The notes under the pieces are model-generated. The model was not told where the DNA came from. It saw nothing but the letters and a program-made list of their open reading frames with translations, and did not search any database. From NCBI GenBank assembly GCA_016789605.1, contig JAEUQO010000104.1, forward strand, positions 1-64,000: a stretch of DNA of 64,000 nucleotides. The letters are read 5' to 3'. Shown in pieces: positions 52,521 through 62,658 of this stretch (position 1 is its first letter; each line of letters starts with the position of its first letter). The DNA is from Acidobacteriota bacterium (lineage in GTDB: Bacteria > Acidobacteriota > Blastocatellia > RBC074). The position numbers and the translations under genes were made by a program.

Positions 52521-54242
52521 ATGAAAATTCTCTCTCGCTTTCTTTTGTTCAGCGGGTTGTGGCTAACACTGGCTGTTGCCACGCATCTGCCGGTTGCGCG
52601 AGCGCAATCCAAAATTGACCTGGCGTTGGTCAATGGCCGGGTCTGGGTGGGCGATTCGGCGTTGTTTGCCGAAGCGTTGGCCATCAGCGGTGATCGCATT
52701 GTGCGCGTCGGGACGACGCTGGAAGTCAAGCAACTGGCTGATGCCCAAACGCAAGTCATTGATCTGGGCGGACGATTGGTGACGCCGGGATTCAATGACG
52801 CGCACATACACTTTTTGGGCGGCGCGCTGGGATTGGCCGAAATTGACCTGAGCAATGTCAAAACCGTTGCCGGCATGGTCGAACGCGTCGCGGCCTATGC
52901 CAAACAGCATCCCGAAAAACAATGGCTGACCGGACGCGGTTGGGAGTATTCGCCGTTTCCGGGCGGATTGCCGAGCAAAGTTTATCTGGATGCGGTGGTG
53001 AAAGATCGTCCCGTGTATTTGCGCGCATATGACGGACACAGCGGCTGGGCCAATTCCAAGGCGTTGCAACTGGCGGGCATTACACGCGACACCAAATTCG
53101 ATGGCTTTGGCGAAATCGTGCGCAACGCCGATGGCGAACCCACCGGCGTGTTGAAAGAAGGAGCGCAGCGGTTGGTTAGTCGGTTGTTGCCCGAAACGAC
53201 GCGCGCGCAAAAACTTGATGCCTTGCGTCAGGGCCTGAAACTCGCCGCCAGTTTGGGCATCACCAGCATTCAGAATGCCAGCGGCAGCGAAGACGAGTTT
53301 TCGTTGTATGAAGAATTGCTGCAACGTAATGAATTGACGATGCGCGTGCAAATGGCATTTTCCGTCGGCGCGCAAACCAAGCCGCAAGACATCGCCCGTT
53401 TTGTCGCGCTCAGAAACCGCTATGACCTGAATCCGCAGTTGCGCTGCAATGCGGTGAAGTTCGTGCTTGACGGCGTGATCGAATCGCACACGGCGGCGAT
53501 GCTTGAACCATACAGCGATTTGCCCGCTTCGCACGGCGCACCGATGGGAGAACTGGCGCTGCCCGCCGATATTTACCGCGAAAAAGTTTTGGCGCTGGAT
53601 AAGGCAGGCTTCCAGATTTATACGCATGCCATTGGCGATCGTGCCGTGCGTGAAGCGTTGATCGCTTACGAACAGGCGCAAACCGCTAACCGTCGCCCGA
53701 ATGCCCGGCACCGCATTGAACACATCGAAGCGCTTTCTTCTGCCGACATTCCGCGTTTCGAAAAATTGGGTGTGCTGGCTTCGATGGAGCCGATTCACGC
53801 CGATCCGGGCACGTCGGAAGTCTGGGCAAAAGCCGTCGGCGCAGAACGGTTGCCCAATGCGTTTGCCTGGCAATCGTTGCTCAAAGGTGGCGTGCGCTTG
53901 GTGTTTAGCAGCGACTGGCCGGCTTGCATCAGCCTTGATCCGCTGCGTGGATTGCACAGCGCCGTCAACCGCCGCACGATTGATGGACAGCCGCCGCAAG
54001 GCTGGGTTCCCGCACAACGCATCAGCGTCAACGACGCTTTGCGGGCGTATACCTATGGCGGCGCGTACGCTTCGTTTGAAGAAGGCATCAAAGGCCGTTT
54101 AGCCGCCGGAATGCTGGCCGACATCGTCGTGCTCTCGCAGGACATTTTCCGCCTTGATCCGTTGAAGATTCACGAAACGCGTGTGGCCTTAACTGTATTT
54201 GGTGGTAAAGTTGCGTACCGGGACAGCGCCCGATTTCCGTGA
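52521..54242 (+). CDS. Exported amidohydrolase, YtcJ-like (amidohydrolase family 3)
   Basis: 573 residues from the ATG at 52521; an in-frame TTG three codons earlier is less likely. Signal peptide [22 protein letters not shown]. The metallo-dependent hydrolase family 3 pattern is complete: [24 protein letters not shown] with the HxH metal pair, [65 protein letters not shown] and [15 protein letters not shown]. Such enzymes hydrolyse amides, formamides or related C-N bonds; the substrate is unknown. Export suggests it acts in the periplasm. It lies 106 bases upstream of the myo-inositol oxygenase gene on the same strand, but the gap allows a separate promoter. Confidence 0.92.
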   Translation: MKILSRFLLFSGLWLTLAVATHLPVARAQSKIDLALVNGRVWVGDSALFAEALAISGDRIVRVGTTLEVKQLADAQTQVIDLGGRLVTPGFNDAHIHFLGGALGLAEIDLSNVKTVAGMVERVAAYAKQHPEKQWLTGRGWEYSPFPGGLPSKVYLDAVVKDRPVYLRAYDGHSGWANSKALQLAGITRDTKFDGFGEIVRNADGEPTGVLKEGAQRLVSRLLPETTRAQKLDALRQGLKLAASLGITSIQNASGSEDEFSLYEELLQRNELTMRVQMAFSVGAQTKPQDIARFVALRNRYDLNPQLRCNAVKFVLDGVIESHTAAMLEPYSDLPASHGAPMGELALPADIYREKVLALDKAGFQIYTHAIGDRAVREALIAYEQAQTANRRPNARHRIEHIEALSSADIPRFEKLGVLASMEPIHADPGTSEVWAKAVGAERLPNAFAWQSLLKGGVRLVFSSDWPACISLDPLRGLHSAVNRRTIDGQPPQGWVPAQRISVNDALRAYTYGGAYASFEEGIKGRLAAGMLADIVVLSQDIFRLDPLKIHETRVALTVFGGKVAYRDSARFP

Positions 54243-54348
54243 GGTCATTCCGGCGAAAGCTTCGGCGGCTGATGACTACGTCCACGGTTGCATTTGACCT
54301 TGCACGCAGACTGAAGATTCTGCGCTACTTTTTTTACAGGAGTTTTCC

Positions 54349-55182
54349 ATGTCACAAGTCATACCTGTTAATTCTCCCGCCGCTGGCGCGCCGTTTCTGA
54401 ATGCGATTGAAAATACCGAAAACTTTCGCAACTACGAGGCTGCTTCGCGCGATTGTGTCAAAGAACTGTACCACCTGAATCACATCAACCAGACGCTGGA
54501 TTTTGTGCTGGCCAAGAAAGCCGAATACGGCAAACTGGATAAAGCCGAAATGGGCATTTGGGACGCGATGGAACACCTCAACGCGTTGGTGGATGACAGC
54601 GATCCCGACCTGGCTTTGCCGCAAATCATTCACGCGTTGCAAACCGCTGAGGCGATTCGCCTGGACGGGCATCCGCGTTGGTTCATTCTGGCCGGGTTGA
54701 TTCACGACCTAGGCAAAGTGCTGACGCTGTTTGGCGAACCGCAATGGGCGGTCGTCGGCGATACGTTCCCGGTGGGCTGTGCGTTTTCTGACAAGATCGT
54801 GTATGCGGAACTGTTCGCCGACAACCCTGATTCGCACAATCCGAAATACCAGACGCCCAACGGCATCTACGAACCGCACTGCGGTTGGGACAACCTGCAC
54901 CTTTCCTGGGGGCACGACGAATATCTGTATCTGGTGACAAAAGATTATCTGCCCAAGGAAGCACAATGGATGATTCGCTATCATTCCTGCTATCCCATTC
55001 ACCGTGAAGGCGCCTATCACCATCTGCTCAATGAACAGGACGAAGAAATCCTGAAATGGGTGCGCGCGTTCAATCCCTATGACTTGTATTCCAAATGCGA
55101 AGTCGAACCGAATCTGGCGGAATTGAAGCCGTTTTATGAAGAGTTGGTGGCGGAATATTTCCCGCCGAAGCTTCGTTGGTAG
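54349..55182 (+). CDS. Inositol oxygenase (myo-inositol to D-glucuronate)
   Basis: 277 residues, close to the length of animal and plant MIOX. It cleaves the myo-inositol ring with O2 to give D-glucuronate, using a di-iron site in an HD-domain-like fold. All six metal ligands can be placed by motif: His95 (HALQTAE), His119 and Asp120 (LIHDLGK), His189 (WGHDEY), His212 (YHSCYP) and Asp245 (PYDLYSK). The spacing follows the mouse enzyme within a few residues. The start [19 protein letters not shown] also matches the family. An AGGAG site lies 6 bases before the ATG, and a terminator follows. No inositol dehydrogenase-type iol gene is in the window. A glucuronokinase-like gene and a uridylyltransferase lie 11 kb upstream. 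Confidence 0.95.
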   Translation: MSQVIPVNSPAAGAPFLNAIENTENFRNYEAASRDCVKELYHLNHINQTLDFVLAKKAEYGKLDKAEMGIWDAMEHLNALVDDSDPDLALPQIIHALQTAEAIRLDGHPRWFILAGLIHDLGKVLTLFGEPQWAVVGDTFPVGCAFSDKIVYAELFADNPDSHNPKYQTPNGIYEPHCGWDNLHLSWGHDEYLYLVTKDYLPKEAQWMIRYHSCYPIHREGAYHHLLNEQDEEILKWVRAFNPYDLYSKCEVEPNLAELKPFYEELVAEYFPPKLRW

Positions 55183-55210
55183 CGGCTTGTTACATCTGCT
55201 GACACACGTG

Positions 55211-55274
55211 GAAATAACGGAATAAACGGAAGTCTTGCCAAGCCTTGTTTCCGTCGGTTCCGTTATTTCTTTTT
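55211..55274 (+). terminator. Rho-independent terminator after inositol oxygenase
   Basis: Long arms (55211-55231 and about 55248-55269) pair with a small internal mismatch, and five T residues follow. It lies 28 bases after the oxygenase stop and 42 bases before the GH4 start. Confidence 0.8.
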
Positions 55275-55316
55275 GGGTCATGTTGGGCGACCACCTTTCA
55301 TTTCCACATTCACCAA

Positions 55317-56693
55317 ATGAGCAAAGTGACAATTATTGGCGGCGGCGGCATTCGCACGCCGCTGGTCGTTTATGGTCTGGCGCAAGCCCAGGCGGAATTA
55401 GGACTGCGCGAAATCGCTCTGTATGACCTGGATGTTGAACGCGTCAGCCTGATTGCCGCGCTGAGCCGAGCGATTGTCCAGCAAGATGGCGTTGACATTG
55501 CCATCACGACGCCAGCGCAGTTGGAAGATGCCGTCGCCGGAGCCAGCTTTGTCATCAGCAGCATTCGCGTTGGCGGCATCGCTGCGCGCGCGCGCGACGA
55601 ACGATTGGCCATCGAGCATGGGTTGGCCGGACAGGAAACCACCGGGCTTGGCGGGTTGGCGATGGCGCTGCGTACGATTCCCGTGACGCTGGCACACGCG
55701 CGCGCCGTCGAACAACACGCGCCCGACGCGTGGTTTATCAGCTTTACGAATCCAGCCGGATTGATCACCCAGGCGCTCAGTCAGCACACCAAACTGAACC
55801 TGGTCGGCATTTGCGACACGCCCAGCGAAATGTTTCATCGCATCGCCGCCGCGTTACAGACGCCGCTCGACCGTGTGCAGTGCGATTATTTTGGCCTGAA
55901 CCATTTGGGCTGGGTGCGGCGCGTGTTATGCGACGGCGAAGATGCAACGGCGCGCGTGCTCGATGATGAACAGGCGTTGCGCAGTTTGTATCACGCCGAT
56001 TTGTTTGACCCGGCGATGATTCGCGCGCTGGGCATGATTCCCAGCGAATACCTGTTTTTCTATTACGAACAGCAGCGCGCGCTGGCCAACCAGCGCAAAG
56101 CGGGCGCAAGTCGTGGCGAAGAGATCGCCCAGCTCAACGCCGGATTGTTTGAGCGCTTGCATCAGGACGTCAGCGCCGAGCGCCTGACGGATGCGCTGGC
56201 GACGTATCGGCGTTATTTGCAACAACGTTCCGGCGCATACATGAAGCTGGAAGCCGAAGCTGGCTCAGCCTTTCAGGCGGGCGTCGAGCAAGAGGAAGAC
56301 CCGTTCGAGGCCGCTACCGGATATCACCGCATCGCGCTGGATGTCATGACGGCGTTGTTGCGCGACGAACCTGCGCGGGTTGTGGTCAACGTCAGCAATC
56401 GCGGCGCAATCGCTGATTTGCACGCCGACGATGTGGTCGAAATCCCATGTCTGATTGACCGGCGCGGCGCGCATCCGCTCGAAGTTGGTTCGTTGCCAGA
56501 CAACGTGCGCGGTTTGGTGCAAGCGGTGAAAGAATACGAACGGCTGACGATTCGCGCCGCAGTCGAACAGTCACAGGAACTGGCCCGCTTGGCTTTGCTG
56601 ACGTATCCGCTGGTTGGGCAGTGGGCGCCTGCCCGCAATTTGATTTCGGCGCTGGTGCAAAGCGATCCCGAACACCTAGCCTATCTCAAATGA
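55317..56693 (+). CDS. Glycoside hydrolase family 4 (NAD-dependent) enzyme
   Basis: 458 residues from the ATG at 55317, chosen because the Rossmann motif [13 protein letters not shown] follows at once; there is no clear ribosome site. GH4 hallmarks: [44 protein letters not shown] with the metal-binding Cys, and [11 protein letters not shown] with the catalytic His/metal region. GH4 enzymes use NAD+, Mn2+ and an elimination mechanism on alpha- or beta-glycosides, often phosphorylated. The Cys-Asp-Thr-Pro motif places it nearer the 6-phospho-beta-glucosidase branch than the alpha-glucuronidase (CHG) or alpha-glucosidase (CHE) branches. The exact substrate is open. It is cytosolic, with no PTS gene nearby. 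Confidence 0.88.
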   Translation: MSKVTIIGGGGIRTPLVVYGLAQAQAELGLREIALYDLDVERVSLIAALSRAIVQQDGVDIAITTPAQLEDAVAGASFVISSIRVGGIAARARDERLAIEHGLAGQETTGLGGLAMALRTIPVTLAHARAVEQHAPDAWFISFTNPAGLITQALSQHTKLNLVGICDTPSEMFHRIAAALQTPLDRVQCDYFGLNHLGWVRRVLCDGEDATARVLDDEQALRSLYHADLFDPAMIRALGMIPSEYLFFYYEQQRALANQRKAGASRGEEIAQLNAGLFERLHQDVSAERLTDALATYRRYLQQRSGAYMKLEAEAGSAFQAGVEQEEDPFEAATGYHRIALDVMTALLRDEPARVVVNVSNRGAIADLHADDVVEIPCLIDRRGAHPLEVGSLPDNVRGLVQAVKEYERLTIRAAVEQSQELARLALLTYPLVGQWAPARNLISALVQSDPEHLAYLK

Positions 56694-56783
56694 GCACTCC
56701 GTTTTCGTTGAGGCCGTTGGCAGCAGCAACTCGTGACAGTTTCGCCATCCGCGTGCGACGACTCTGTTGCACGCTGAATCGGT

Positions 56784-57845
56784 ATGAACCAGCCTTTGGT
56801 AGTACAAACAGAGCGCGGGCTGTATTGCGCGGCGGGCGATTTTTACATTGATCCGTGGCGGCCTGTCGCACGCGCTTTGGTTACGCATCCGCATTCCGAT
56901 CACGCGCACGCAGGCTGTGAGCATTATCTGGTCAACGCCGAAGCCGAACGCATTTATCGTTTACGCTTGGGGCTGGATGCCAGCTTGCAACTGTTGCCTT
57001 ACGGCGAAGCGCTCGCCATCAACGGCGTTCAGGTGTCCTTTCATCCTGCCGGACACATTCTCGGCTCCGCGCAAATCCGCATCGAACATCGTGGCGAAAT
57101 CTGGGTCGTGTCGGGCGATTACAAATTGCGCGAAGACCCGACTTGCCGCCGTTTTGAGCCCGTGCGCTGTCACAGCTTCATTACCGAAGCTACGTTCGGA
57201 TTGCCGATCTATCACTGGCCGGAACCGGCCAATGTCTTTGTCGAAATGAACGAATGGTGGCGCGCCAATCAAACCGCAGGGCGCGCCAGTTTGTTGCTCG
57301 CTTATGCGGTCGGCAAAGTGCAGCGTATTCTCAACAGCATTGATCCGACGTTGGGGCCGATCTATACCCACGGCGCAGTCGAAAAGATGCTGACCGAATA
57401 TCGCGCCAGCGGCGTTGCGTTGCCGCCGACCACGCCGGTGTATGAAGCGCCACCCAAACACGATTGGCGCAAGGCGTTGATTTTGGCGCCGCCGTCTGCG
57501 CAGGGAACTTCGTGGACGCGCCGCTTTGGCGCGCATTCCACGGCGTTTGCTTCGGGCTGGATGAGCATTCGTGGCACGCGACGGCGACAGGCGCTTGATC
57601 GTGGATTCGTGCTGTCGGATCACGCGGACTGGGACGAATTGTTGACCGCCATCAAAGCGACCGACGCCGCGCAAGTTTGGGTAACGCACGGTTATGTCGC
57701 CGTGCTGGCGCGCCATTTGCGCGAAGAGTTGGGATTGGATGCGCGCGAATTGCGCACGACCTATCAAGGCGAAGGCGGTTCTGCCGAAACGGACGCCGTT
57801 GTTGAAGCGGCTGCTTTGCCCGCCGTACCGCAAGAGGAATCGTGA
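56784..57845 (+). CDS. Ligase-associated DNA exonuclease (metallo-beta-lactamase/beta-CASP fold)
   Basis: 353 residues. Metallo-beta-lactamase motif THPHSDHAHAG (about 34-44), second-shell PAGHILGSAQIRI, VVSGDYK with the bridging Asp, and the beta-CASP part with the later HADWDELL and THGY. It matches the DNA exonuclease that accompanies ATP-dependent ligases in many bacteria (TIGR04122-like). It would trim DNA ends before sealing. Its stop overlaps the ligase start in GTGA. It is the first gene of a four-gene repair operon in which every junction overlaps by four bases. No ribosome site or LexA-type box is obvious in the 90 bases upstream. Confidence 0.92.
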   Translation: MNQPLVVQTERGLYCAAGDFYIDPWRPVARALVTHPHSDHAHAGCEHYLVNAEAERIYRLRLGLDASLQLLPYGEALAINGVQVSFHPAGHILGSAQIRIEHRGEIWVVSGDYKLREDPTCRRFEPVRCHSFITEATFGLPIYHWPEPANVFVEMNEWWRANQTAGRASLLLAYAVGKVQRILNSIDPTLGPIYTHGAVEKMLTEYRASGVALPPTTPVYEAPPKHDWRKALILAPPSAQGTSWTRRFGAHSTAFASGWMSIRGTRRRQALDRGFVLSDHADWDELLTAIKATDAAQVWVTHGYVAVLARHLREELGLDARELRTTYQGEGGSAETDAVVEAAALPAVPQEES

Positions 57846-59434
57846 AGGCGTTTACCGAGCTTTATACCGCGCTGGACGAAACGACCAGGACCAATGCGAA
57901 AACGGATGCGTTGGTGCGTTATTTGTCTATCGCTGCGCCAGCGGACGCCATCTGGGCGATTTGGTTGCTGAGCGGGCGCAAACTGAAACAGGTCGTGCCA
58001 ACGCGGCGCTTACGCGAATGGGCTTCGCACGAAGCAGGCATCGCCGACTGGTTGTTTGAAGAATCCTATGCCGCGGTGGGCGATCTGGCTGAAACCATCG
58101 CCTTGCTGTTGCCTGTCACCGACGGCGATCACGACGCCCCGTTGCATCAGTTGTTGAATGACCTGGAAGGTTTGCGCAAATCGGACGAAGCGGCGCAACA
58201 GGAATTTGTCTTGCGCCACTGGCGCAGCTTTTCGCCGCGCGAACGATTTGTGTTTAACAAACTGATCACCGGCGGATTTCGTGTCGGTGTTTCGCAACAA
58301 TTGGTGACGCGCGCCATCGCCAAACACAGCGGCGTTGAGGCAGAAGCCATCGCGCATCGGTTGATGGGGAACTGGTCGCCTATGCCGGAGTTTTACCGCC
58401 AGTTGTTACATCCAGACGCACAGGATGCAGACATCAGCAAACCGTATCCGTTCTTCCTCGCTTCGCCCATCGAAGGCGAACCGGCTGGGCTGGGCGACGT
58501 GCAGGAATGGCAGGCGGAATGGAAGTGGGACGGCATTCGTGCGCAATTAATTCGGCGCAGTGGCAGCGTGTTTTTGTGGTCGCGCGGCGAAGAATTGGTC
58601 ACCGAACGATTTCCAGAACTGGCTGCGCTGGGCGAAGCGCTGCCGAATGGGGTGGTGATTGACGGCGAGATTTTGCCGTGGCGCGCGGACAAACCATTGC
58701 CGTTCGCACAACTGCAACAGCGCATCGGACGCAAAAACATCACCAAAAAGATTCTGACCGAGGTGCCTGTCGCCATCATCGCCTATGACCTGTTGGAATG
58801 GGACGGCGCAGACATTCGGCAAGCTCCGCTCGTCGAACGCCGCCGGTTGCTGGCCGAATTGATCGCCGGGTTGCCTGTGCCGCAAAACGCTTTGTTGCAG
58901 CTTTCACCGTCGGTGGCCGCCGCTTCGTGGAATGAGTTGCGCGAGGTGCGCACTGAAAGCCGTGCGCGCGGCGTGGAAGGGTTGATGCTCAAACGGCTGG
59001 CTTCGCCCTATCGCGTTGGTCGTCAGCGGGGCGATTGGTGGAAATGGAAGATCGAACCGTTCACGGTGGACGCGGTTTTGATTTACGCACAACGCGGGCA
59101 CGGACGCCGCGCCAGTTTGTATACCGATTACACGTTTGCCGTGTGGGATGGCGACCAGTTGACGCCGTTTGCCAAAGCTTATTCCGGGCTGACCGATGCG
59201 GAAATTGACGAAGTAGATCGGTTCATTCGCCGCAACACGCGCGAATCGTTTGGCCCGGTGCGCAGCGTGAAACCGGAGCTGGTGTTCGAGTTGGCGTTTG
59301 AAGGATTGCAACGTTCGACGCGTCACAAATCAGGCATCGCCACACGCTTCCCGCGCATTTTGCGCTGGCGCAAAGACAAAACCATTCAGGATGCCGACAC
59401 CCTGGAACGCATCAAGGCGATGTTGCCGGAATGA
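57842..59434 (+). CDS. ATP-dependent DNA ligase of the ligase-associated repair operon
   Basis: 530 residues from a GTG at 57842 within the previous stop. The N-terminal DNA-binding domain (about 1-200) includes FVFNKLITGGFRVGVSQQLV. The adenylation domain carries the active Lys228 in EWKWDGIRAQL, then SRGEELVTERFPEL and VIDGEI, and motif V GLMLKR and WWKWKIE. The OB domain (PFTVDAVLIYAQRGHG, SLYTDYTFAVWDG, LVFELAFEGLQRSTRHKSG) completes the fold. It seals nicks with ATP in DNA repair, separate from the replicative NAD-dependent LigA. Its partners are the exonuclease, helicase and phosphoesterase of the same operon. Confidence 0.95.
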   Translation: MKAFTELYTALDETTRTNAKTDALVRYLSIAAPADAIWAIWLLSGRKLKQVVPTRRLREWASHEAGIADWLFEESYAAVGDLAETIALLLPVTDGDHDAPLHQLLNDLEGLRKSDEAAQQEFVLRHWRSFSPRERFVFNKLITGGFRVGVSQQLVTRAIAKHSGVEAEAIAHRLMGNWSPMPEFYRQLLHPDAQDADISKPYPFFLASPIEGEPAGLGDVQEWQAEWKWDGIRAQLIRRSGSVFLWSRGEELVTERFPELAALGEALPNGVVIDGEILPWRADKPLPFAQLQQRIGRKNITKKILTEVPVAIIAYDLLEWDGADIRQAPLVERRRLLAELIAGLPVPQNALLQLSPSVAAASWNELREVRTESRARGVEGLMLKRLASPYRVGRQRGDWWKWKIEPFTVDAVLIYAQRGHGRRASLYTDYTFAVWDGDQLTPFAKAYSGLTDAEIDEVDRFIRRNTRESFGPVRSVKPELVFELAFEGLQRSTRHKSGIATRFPRILRWRKDKTIQDADTLERIKAMLPE

Positions 59435-61980
59435 AGCACGCACGCGAAACAAAAAAACAAAGTCGCCGCGCCGCAACCGAGACAGGCGCGCTTTCTGTGT
59501 TGGAAGCGTGGTTTGCGCAGCGCAGCTGGCAACCGTTCGCGTTTCAGCGCACCGCCTGGCAATCCTATCTGGCAGGCGAAAGCGGCTTGCTGCATTCGGC
59601 GACTGGCACCGGCAAAAGCTATGCGGCCCTGGGCGGGCCGTTGCTCGAATGGGTTGCGCAACATCCGCGCGAAGGTTGGGCCGACCGCAAAACGCCGCCG
59701 CTGACGTTGCTTTGGGTGACGCCGCTGCGCGCGTTGGCGGCAGACACAGAAACTTCGCTCAAGCTTCCTCTGACCGACCTCGGATTGCCTTGGGCGGTTG
59801 GTCGCCGCACAGGCGACACCTCAACATCCGAACGGCAAAAACAGCAAAAACAACTGCCCACGTTGTTGATCACCACGCCTGAAAGTTTGTCGTTGCAACT
59901 TTCCTATGCTGATGCGCCGGACAAGTTTCGAGCGTTGCAAGCGGTCGTCGTTGACGAATGGCACGAATTGTTGGGCAGCAAACGCGGCGTACAGACAGAA
60001 CTTTGTCTGGCGCGGTTACGACAATGGCGACCCGAACTGCGCGTGTGGGGATTGTCGGCGACGATTGGCAACCTGACGGTGGCCCGTGATTGTTTGTTGG
60101 GGGCTGGCCATTCAGGCCGTTTGCTCGCAGGTCAGTTGCCCAAACGTTACGAAGTCACCTCGCTCATTCCCGCAGAAATCGAGCGCTTTCCCTGGGCCGG
60201 TCACATAGGGTTGAAGATGTTGCCGCAAGTCGTGCAGGCGATTGACGGCGCGCGCACGACGCTGGTGTTTACCAACACGCGTTCAAACGCCGAAACCTGG
60301 TATCAGGCGTTGCTCGAAGCGCGGCCCGATTGGGCAGGGTTGCTGGCCATTCATCACGGCTCGCTGGATCGTGGCGTGCGCGAATGGGTGGAACACAATT
60401 TGCGCGCAGGCGCGTTGCGTTGTGTGGTCGCGACTTCGAGTTTGGATTTGGGCGTGGATTTTTCGCCGGTTGAACAAATCATTCAGATCGGCAGCGCCAA
60501 AGGCGTCGCGCGTATGTTGCAACGCGCCGGTCGCAGCGGACATCAGCCGGGCGCAACCAGCCGCTTGCTTTGTGCGCCGACCCACTCGTTTGAATTGATC
60601 GAATTTGCTGCCGCGCGGCGTGCGATGAGGAAAAGCCTGAGCGAAAGCGCAGGCGACATCAGTCCTTACATCGAAGCGCGTGTGCCGTATCACAAGCCGC
60701 TGGATTTGCTGGCGCAACATCTGGTCACGGTCGGCGCAGGCACTGGCTTTGACCCAGAGGCGATGTGGGCGGAAGTGCGCTCGACTTATTCCTATCACGA
60801 TCTGACGGACGATGAGTGGCGCTGGACGCTGGAATTTTTGACCACCGGCGGGCAGGCGTTGCAGGCGTATGAGCAATACCGGCGGTTGGTGCTGACAGAC
60901 GGTTGGTATCGTGTTGCGAGTCCGGCGCTGGCCAAACGTCATCGGTTGATGATCGGCACGATCACCAGCGACGCCGCGTTGCTGGTGAAATATCTCAACG
61001 GCGAATTGCTCGGCACGGTCGAAGAGAATTTTGTCGCGCGTCTGAAAAAAGGCGACACCTTCATTTTTGCCGGGCGCGTGCTTGAATTCGTACGCTTGCG
61101 TGACATGACCGTGCAAGTTCGGCGCGCGAAAGATTCCACCGGCGCGCTGCCGCGCTGGTTTGGCGGACGCATTCCGCTTTCGTCGGAATTGGCCGAAGCC
61201 GTCACCGAAGTGCTGGCCGAACCGCTAGATCGTTTTGCCGAACCGGAACTGCGCGCTGTGGCGCCGCTGCTTGAATTGCAAGCGCGCTGGTCGCGTTTGC
61301 CGTCGCACGATGCCTTGTTAATCGAAAAACTGGTTTCGCGCGAAGGTCACCATTTGTTTGTTTATCCGTTCGCCGGACGATTGGCCAACGAAGGTTTGTC
61401 GTCGTTGTTAGCGTTGCGGCTGTCGCGGTTGCAACCGATCACTTTTACGATTGCGATCAATGATTACGGGTTTGAGCTGCTTTCGCCGGATCCGCTGACG
61501 ATTCGCTTTGACGAAGAGGTTGTGCGGACTTTATTGCGGCCCGAACAACTGGCCGAAGACATTGCCGCCAGTTTGAACGCGATTGAACTGGCCCGGCGGC
61601 AGTTTCGCGAAATTGCGCGCATTGCCGGTTTGGTGTTTCCCGGTTATCCGGGGCAGGGCAAGACGGCCAAACAATTGCAGGCGTCGAGTGGCTTGCTTTA
61701 CGACGTGTTTGCCCGTTTTGCGCCCGATCATTTGTTGCTCAAACAGGCACAACGCGAAGTGCTGGAACGCCAGCTTGATCAACATCGGCTGCGCGCGACA
61801 ATGGCGCGATTGCAACAAGGTCGCATCGTCATTTGCGATATTTCTCAACCGACGCCCTTCGCCTTTCCGCTGCTGGTGGATCGTTTACGCGACAAACTCA
61901 GCTCTGAAAAACTGGCCGACCGCGTACGCAAGATGCAATTGGCGCTGGAAAAAGAAGCCGCCAGGGAGCGTCGCCGATGA
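59431..61980 (+). CDS. Ligase-associated DEXH-box helicase (Lhr-like)
   Basis: 849 residues, starting in ATGA overlap with the ligase. Superfamily 2 helicase motifs: Q-motif region FAFQRTAWQSYL, Walker A HSATGTGKSYA, motif Ia VTPLRALAAD, motif Ib TTPESLSL, motif II VVDEWHE, motif III LSATIGN, motif IV LVFTNTRSNAE, motif V ATSSLDLGVDF and motif VI QRAGRSGHQPGA. The C-terminal part is the Lhr-core winged-helix and Lhr-specific domain. It is a 3'-5' DNA or RNA:DNA helicase acting with the ligase in a DNA damage response. The next gene, a phosphoesterase, overlaps its stop. Confidence 0.95.
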   Translation: MKHARETKKQSRRAATETGALSVLEAWFAQRSWQPFAFQRTAWQSYLAGESGLLHSATGTGKSYAALGGPLLEWVAQHPREGWADRKTPPLTLLWVTPLRALAADTETSLKLPLTDLGLPWAVGRRTGDTSTSERQKQQKQLPTLLITTPESLSLQLSYADAPDKFRALQAVVVDEWHELLGSKRGVQTELCLARLRQWRPELRVWGLSATIGNLTVARDCLLGAGHSGRLLAGQLPKRYEVTSLIPAEIERFPWAGHIGLKMLPQVVQAIDGARTTLVFTNTRSNAETWYQALLEARPDWAGLLAIHHGSLDRGVREWVEHNLRAGALRCVVATSSLDLGVDFSPVEQIIQIGSAKGVARMLQRAGRSGHQPGATSRLLCAPTHSFELIEFAAARRAMRKSLSESAGDISPYIEARVPYHKPLDLLAQHLVTVGAGTGFDPEAMWAEVRSTYSYHDLTDDEWRWTLEFLTTGGQALQAYEQYRRLVLTDGWYRVASPALAKRHRLMIGTITSDAALLVKYLNGELLGTVEENFVARLKKGDTFIFAGRVLEFVRLRDMTVQVRRAKDSTGALPRWFGGRIPLSSELAEAVTEVLAEPLDRFAEPELRAVAPLLELQARWSRLPSHDALLIEKLVSREGHHLFVYPFAGRLANEGLSSLLALRLSRLQPITFTIAINDYGFELLSPDPLTIRFDEEVVRTLLRPEQLAEDIAASLNAIELARRQFREIARIAGLVFPGYPGQGKTAKQLQASSGLLYDVFARFAPDHLLLKQAQREVLERQLDQHRLRATMARLQQGRIVICDISQPTPFAFPLLVDRLRDKLSSEKLADRVRKMQLALEKEAARERRR

Positions 61981-62630
61981 ACGAGCTGACCATCGAATTG
62001 CAAGGTGAACAGGTATGGCTGTTGCCCGAACGTGCGCTGTTCTGGCCGCGCACCGGCACGCTGCTGGTTGCGGATGCGCATCTGGGCAAAGACACGACCT
62101 TTCGCGCGGCGGGCATTCCGATTCCCGCTGCCACGGCTGAAACGCTGGCCACGCTCAGTCAGGCGCTGCAGCGAACTTCGGCAGAGCGTTTAATTTTCCT
62201 GGGAGATTTGGTGCACGCGCGCAAAGGGCTGGACGCCGTGACGGTTGACGCCGTCGCCGCGTGGCGTGCGCAACATCAGCAGTGTTCGATGTTGCTGGTG
62301 ACGGGAAATCATGATGCGCGCAGCGGCGCGTTGCCCGCTGTCTGGCAAATCGAAGACGCTGGCGAACAGTTACCCGAAACGCCGTTTGTCTTTCAGCATC
62401 ATCCGGCGGCGTCGCCGTACGGATATGCGTTGGCGGGGCATCTGCATCCGGCAGTACGTTTGGTTGGTTTGGGAAAACAGAAAGAGCGGTTGGCGTGTTT
62501 CTGGTTGCGCGAAACGTACGGCGTTTTGCCCGCGTTTGGCACGTTCACGGGCGCATTCACGGTGACGCCCACGACAAAAGACCGATTGTTTGTTATCGCC
62601 CATGACAGCGTGGTGGCGGTGACGCAATGA
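61977..62630 (+). CDS. pdeM: Ligase-associated DNA damage response endonuclease PdeM
   Basis: 217 residues of a calcineurin-like metallophosphoesterase. Metal-binding motifs in order: DAHLGKD (near 30), FLGDLVHARKG (near 78), VTGNHDAR (near 105), FQHHP (near 140) and AGHLHPAV (near 153). It is the fourth member of the helicase/ligase/exonuclease/PdeM set and starts in the helicase stop (ATGA). It is predicted to cut DNA near damage or process ends for the ligase. Its last codons overlap a promoter-like sequence for the sirtuin gene. Confidence 0.92.
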   Translation: MNELTIELQGEQVWLLPERALFWPRTGTLLVADAHLGKDTTFRAAGIPIPAATAETLATLSQALQRTSAERLIFLGDLVHARKGLDAVTVDAVAAWRAQHQQCSMLLVTGNHDARSGALPAVWQIEDAGEQLPETPFVFQHHPAASPYGYALAGHLHPAVRLVGLGKQKERLACFWLRETYGVLPAFGTFTGAFTVTPTTKDRLFVIAHDSVVAVTQ

Positions 62631-62648
62631 AGACGCTTGCGCTACAAT
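62619..62648 (+). promoter_or_regulatory. Promoter-like -10 (TACAAT) close to the sirtuin start
   Basis: TACAAT at 62643-62648 with a weak -35, GTGACG, 18 bases upstream would start transcription about 4 bases before the ATG at 62659. The sirtuin gene has no ribosome site, so its mRNA may be leaderless. The core GCTTGCGCTACA also resembles the palindrome at 27348, so it could be part of a repeat instead. Confidence 0.35.
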
Positions 62649-62658
62649 CGCCCGCCTT

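Noticed and set aside
52563..54017. 484-codon open frame antisense to the amidohydrolase gene
   Set aside because: It reads as the complement of a well-conserved enzyme and has the Arg/Gln-rich composition of an antisense shadow; no ribosome site or family match.
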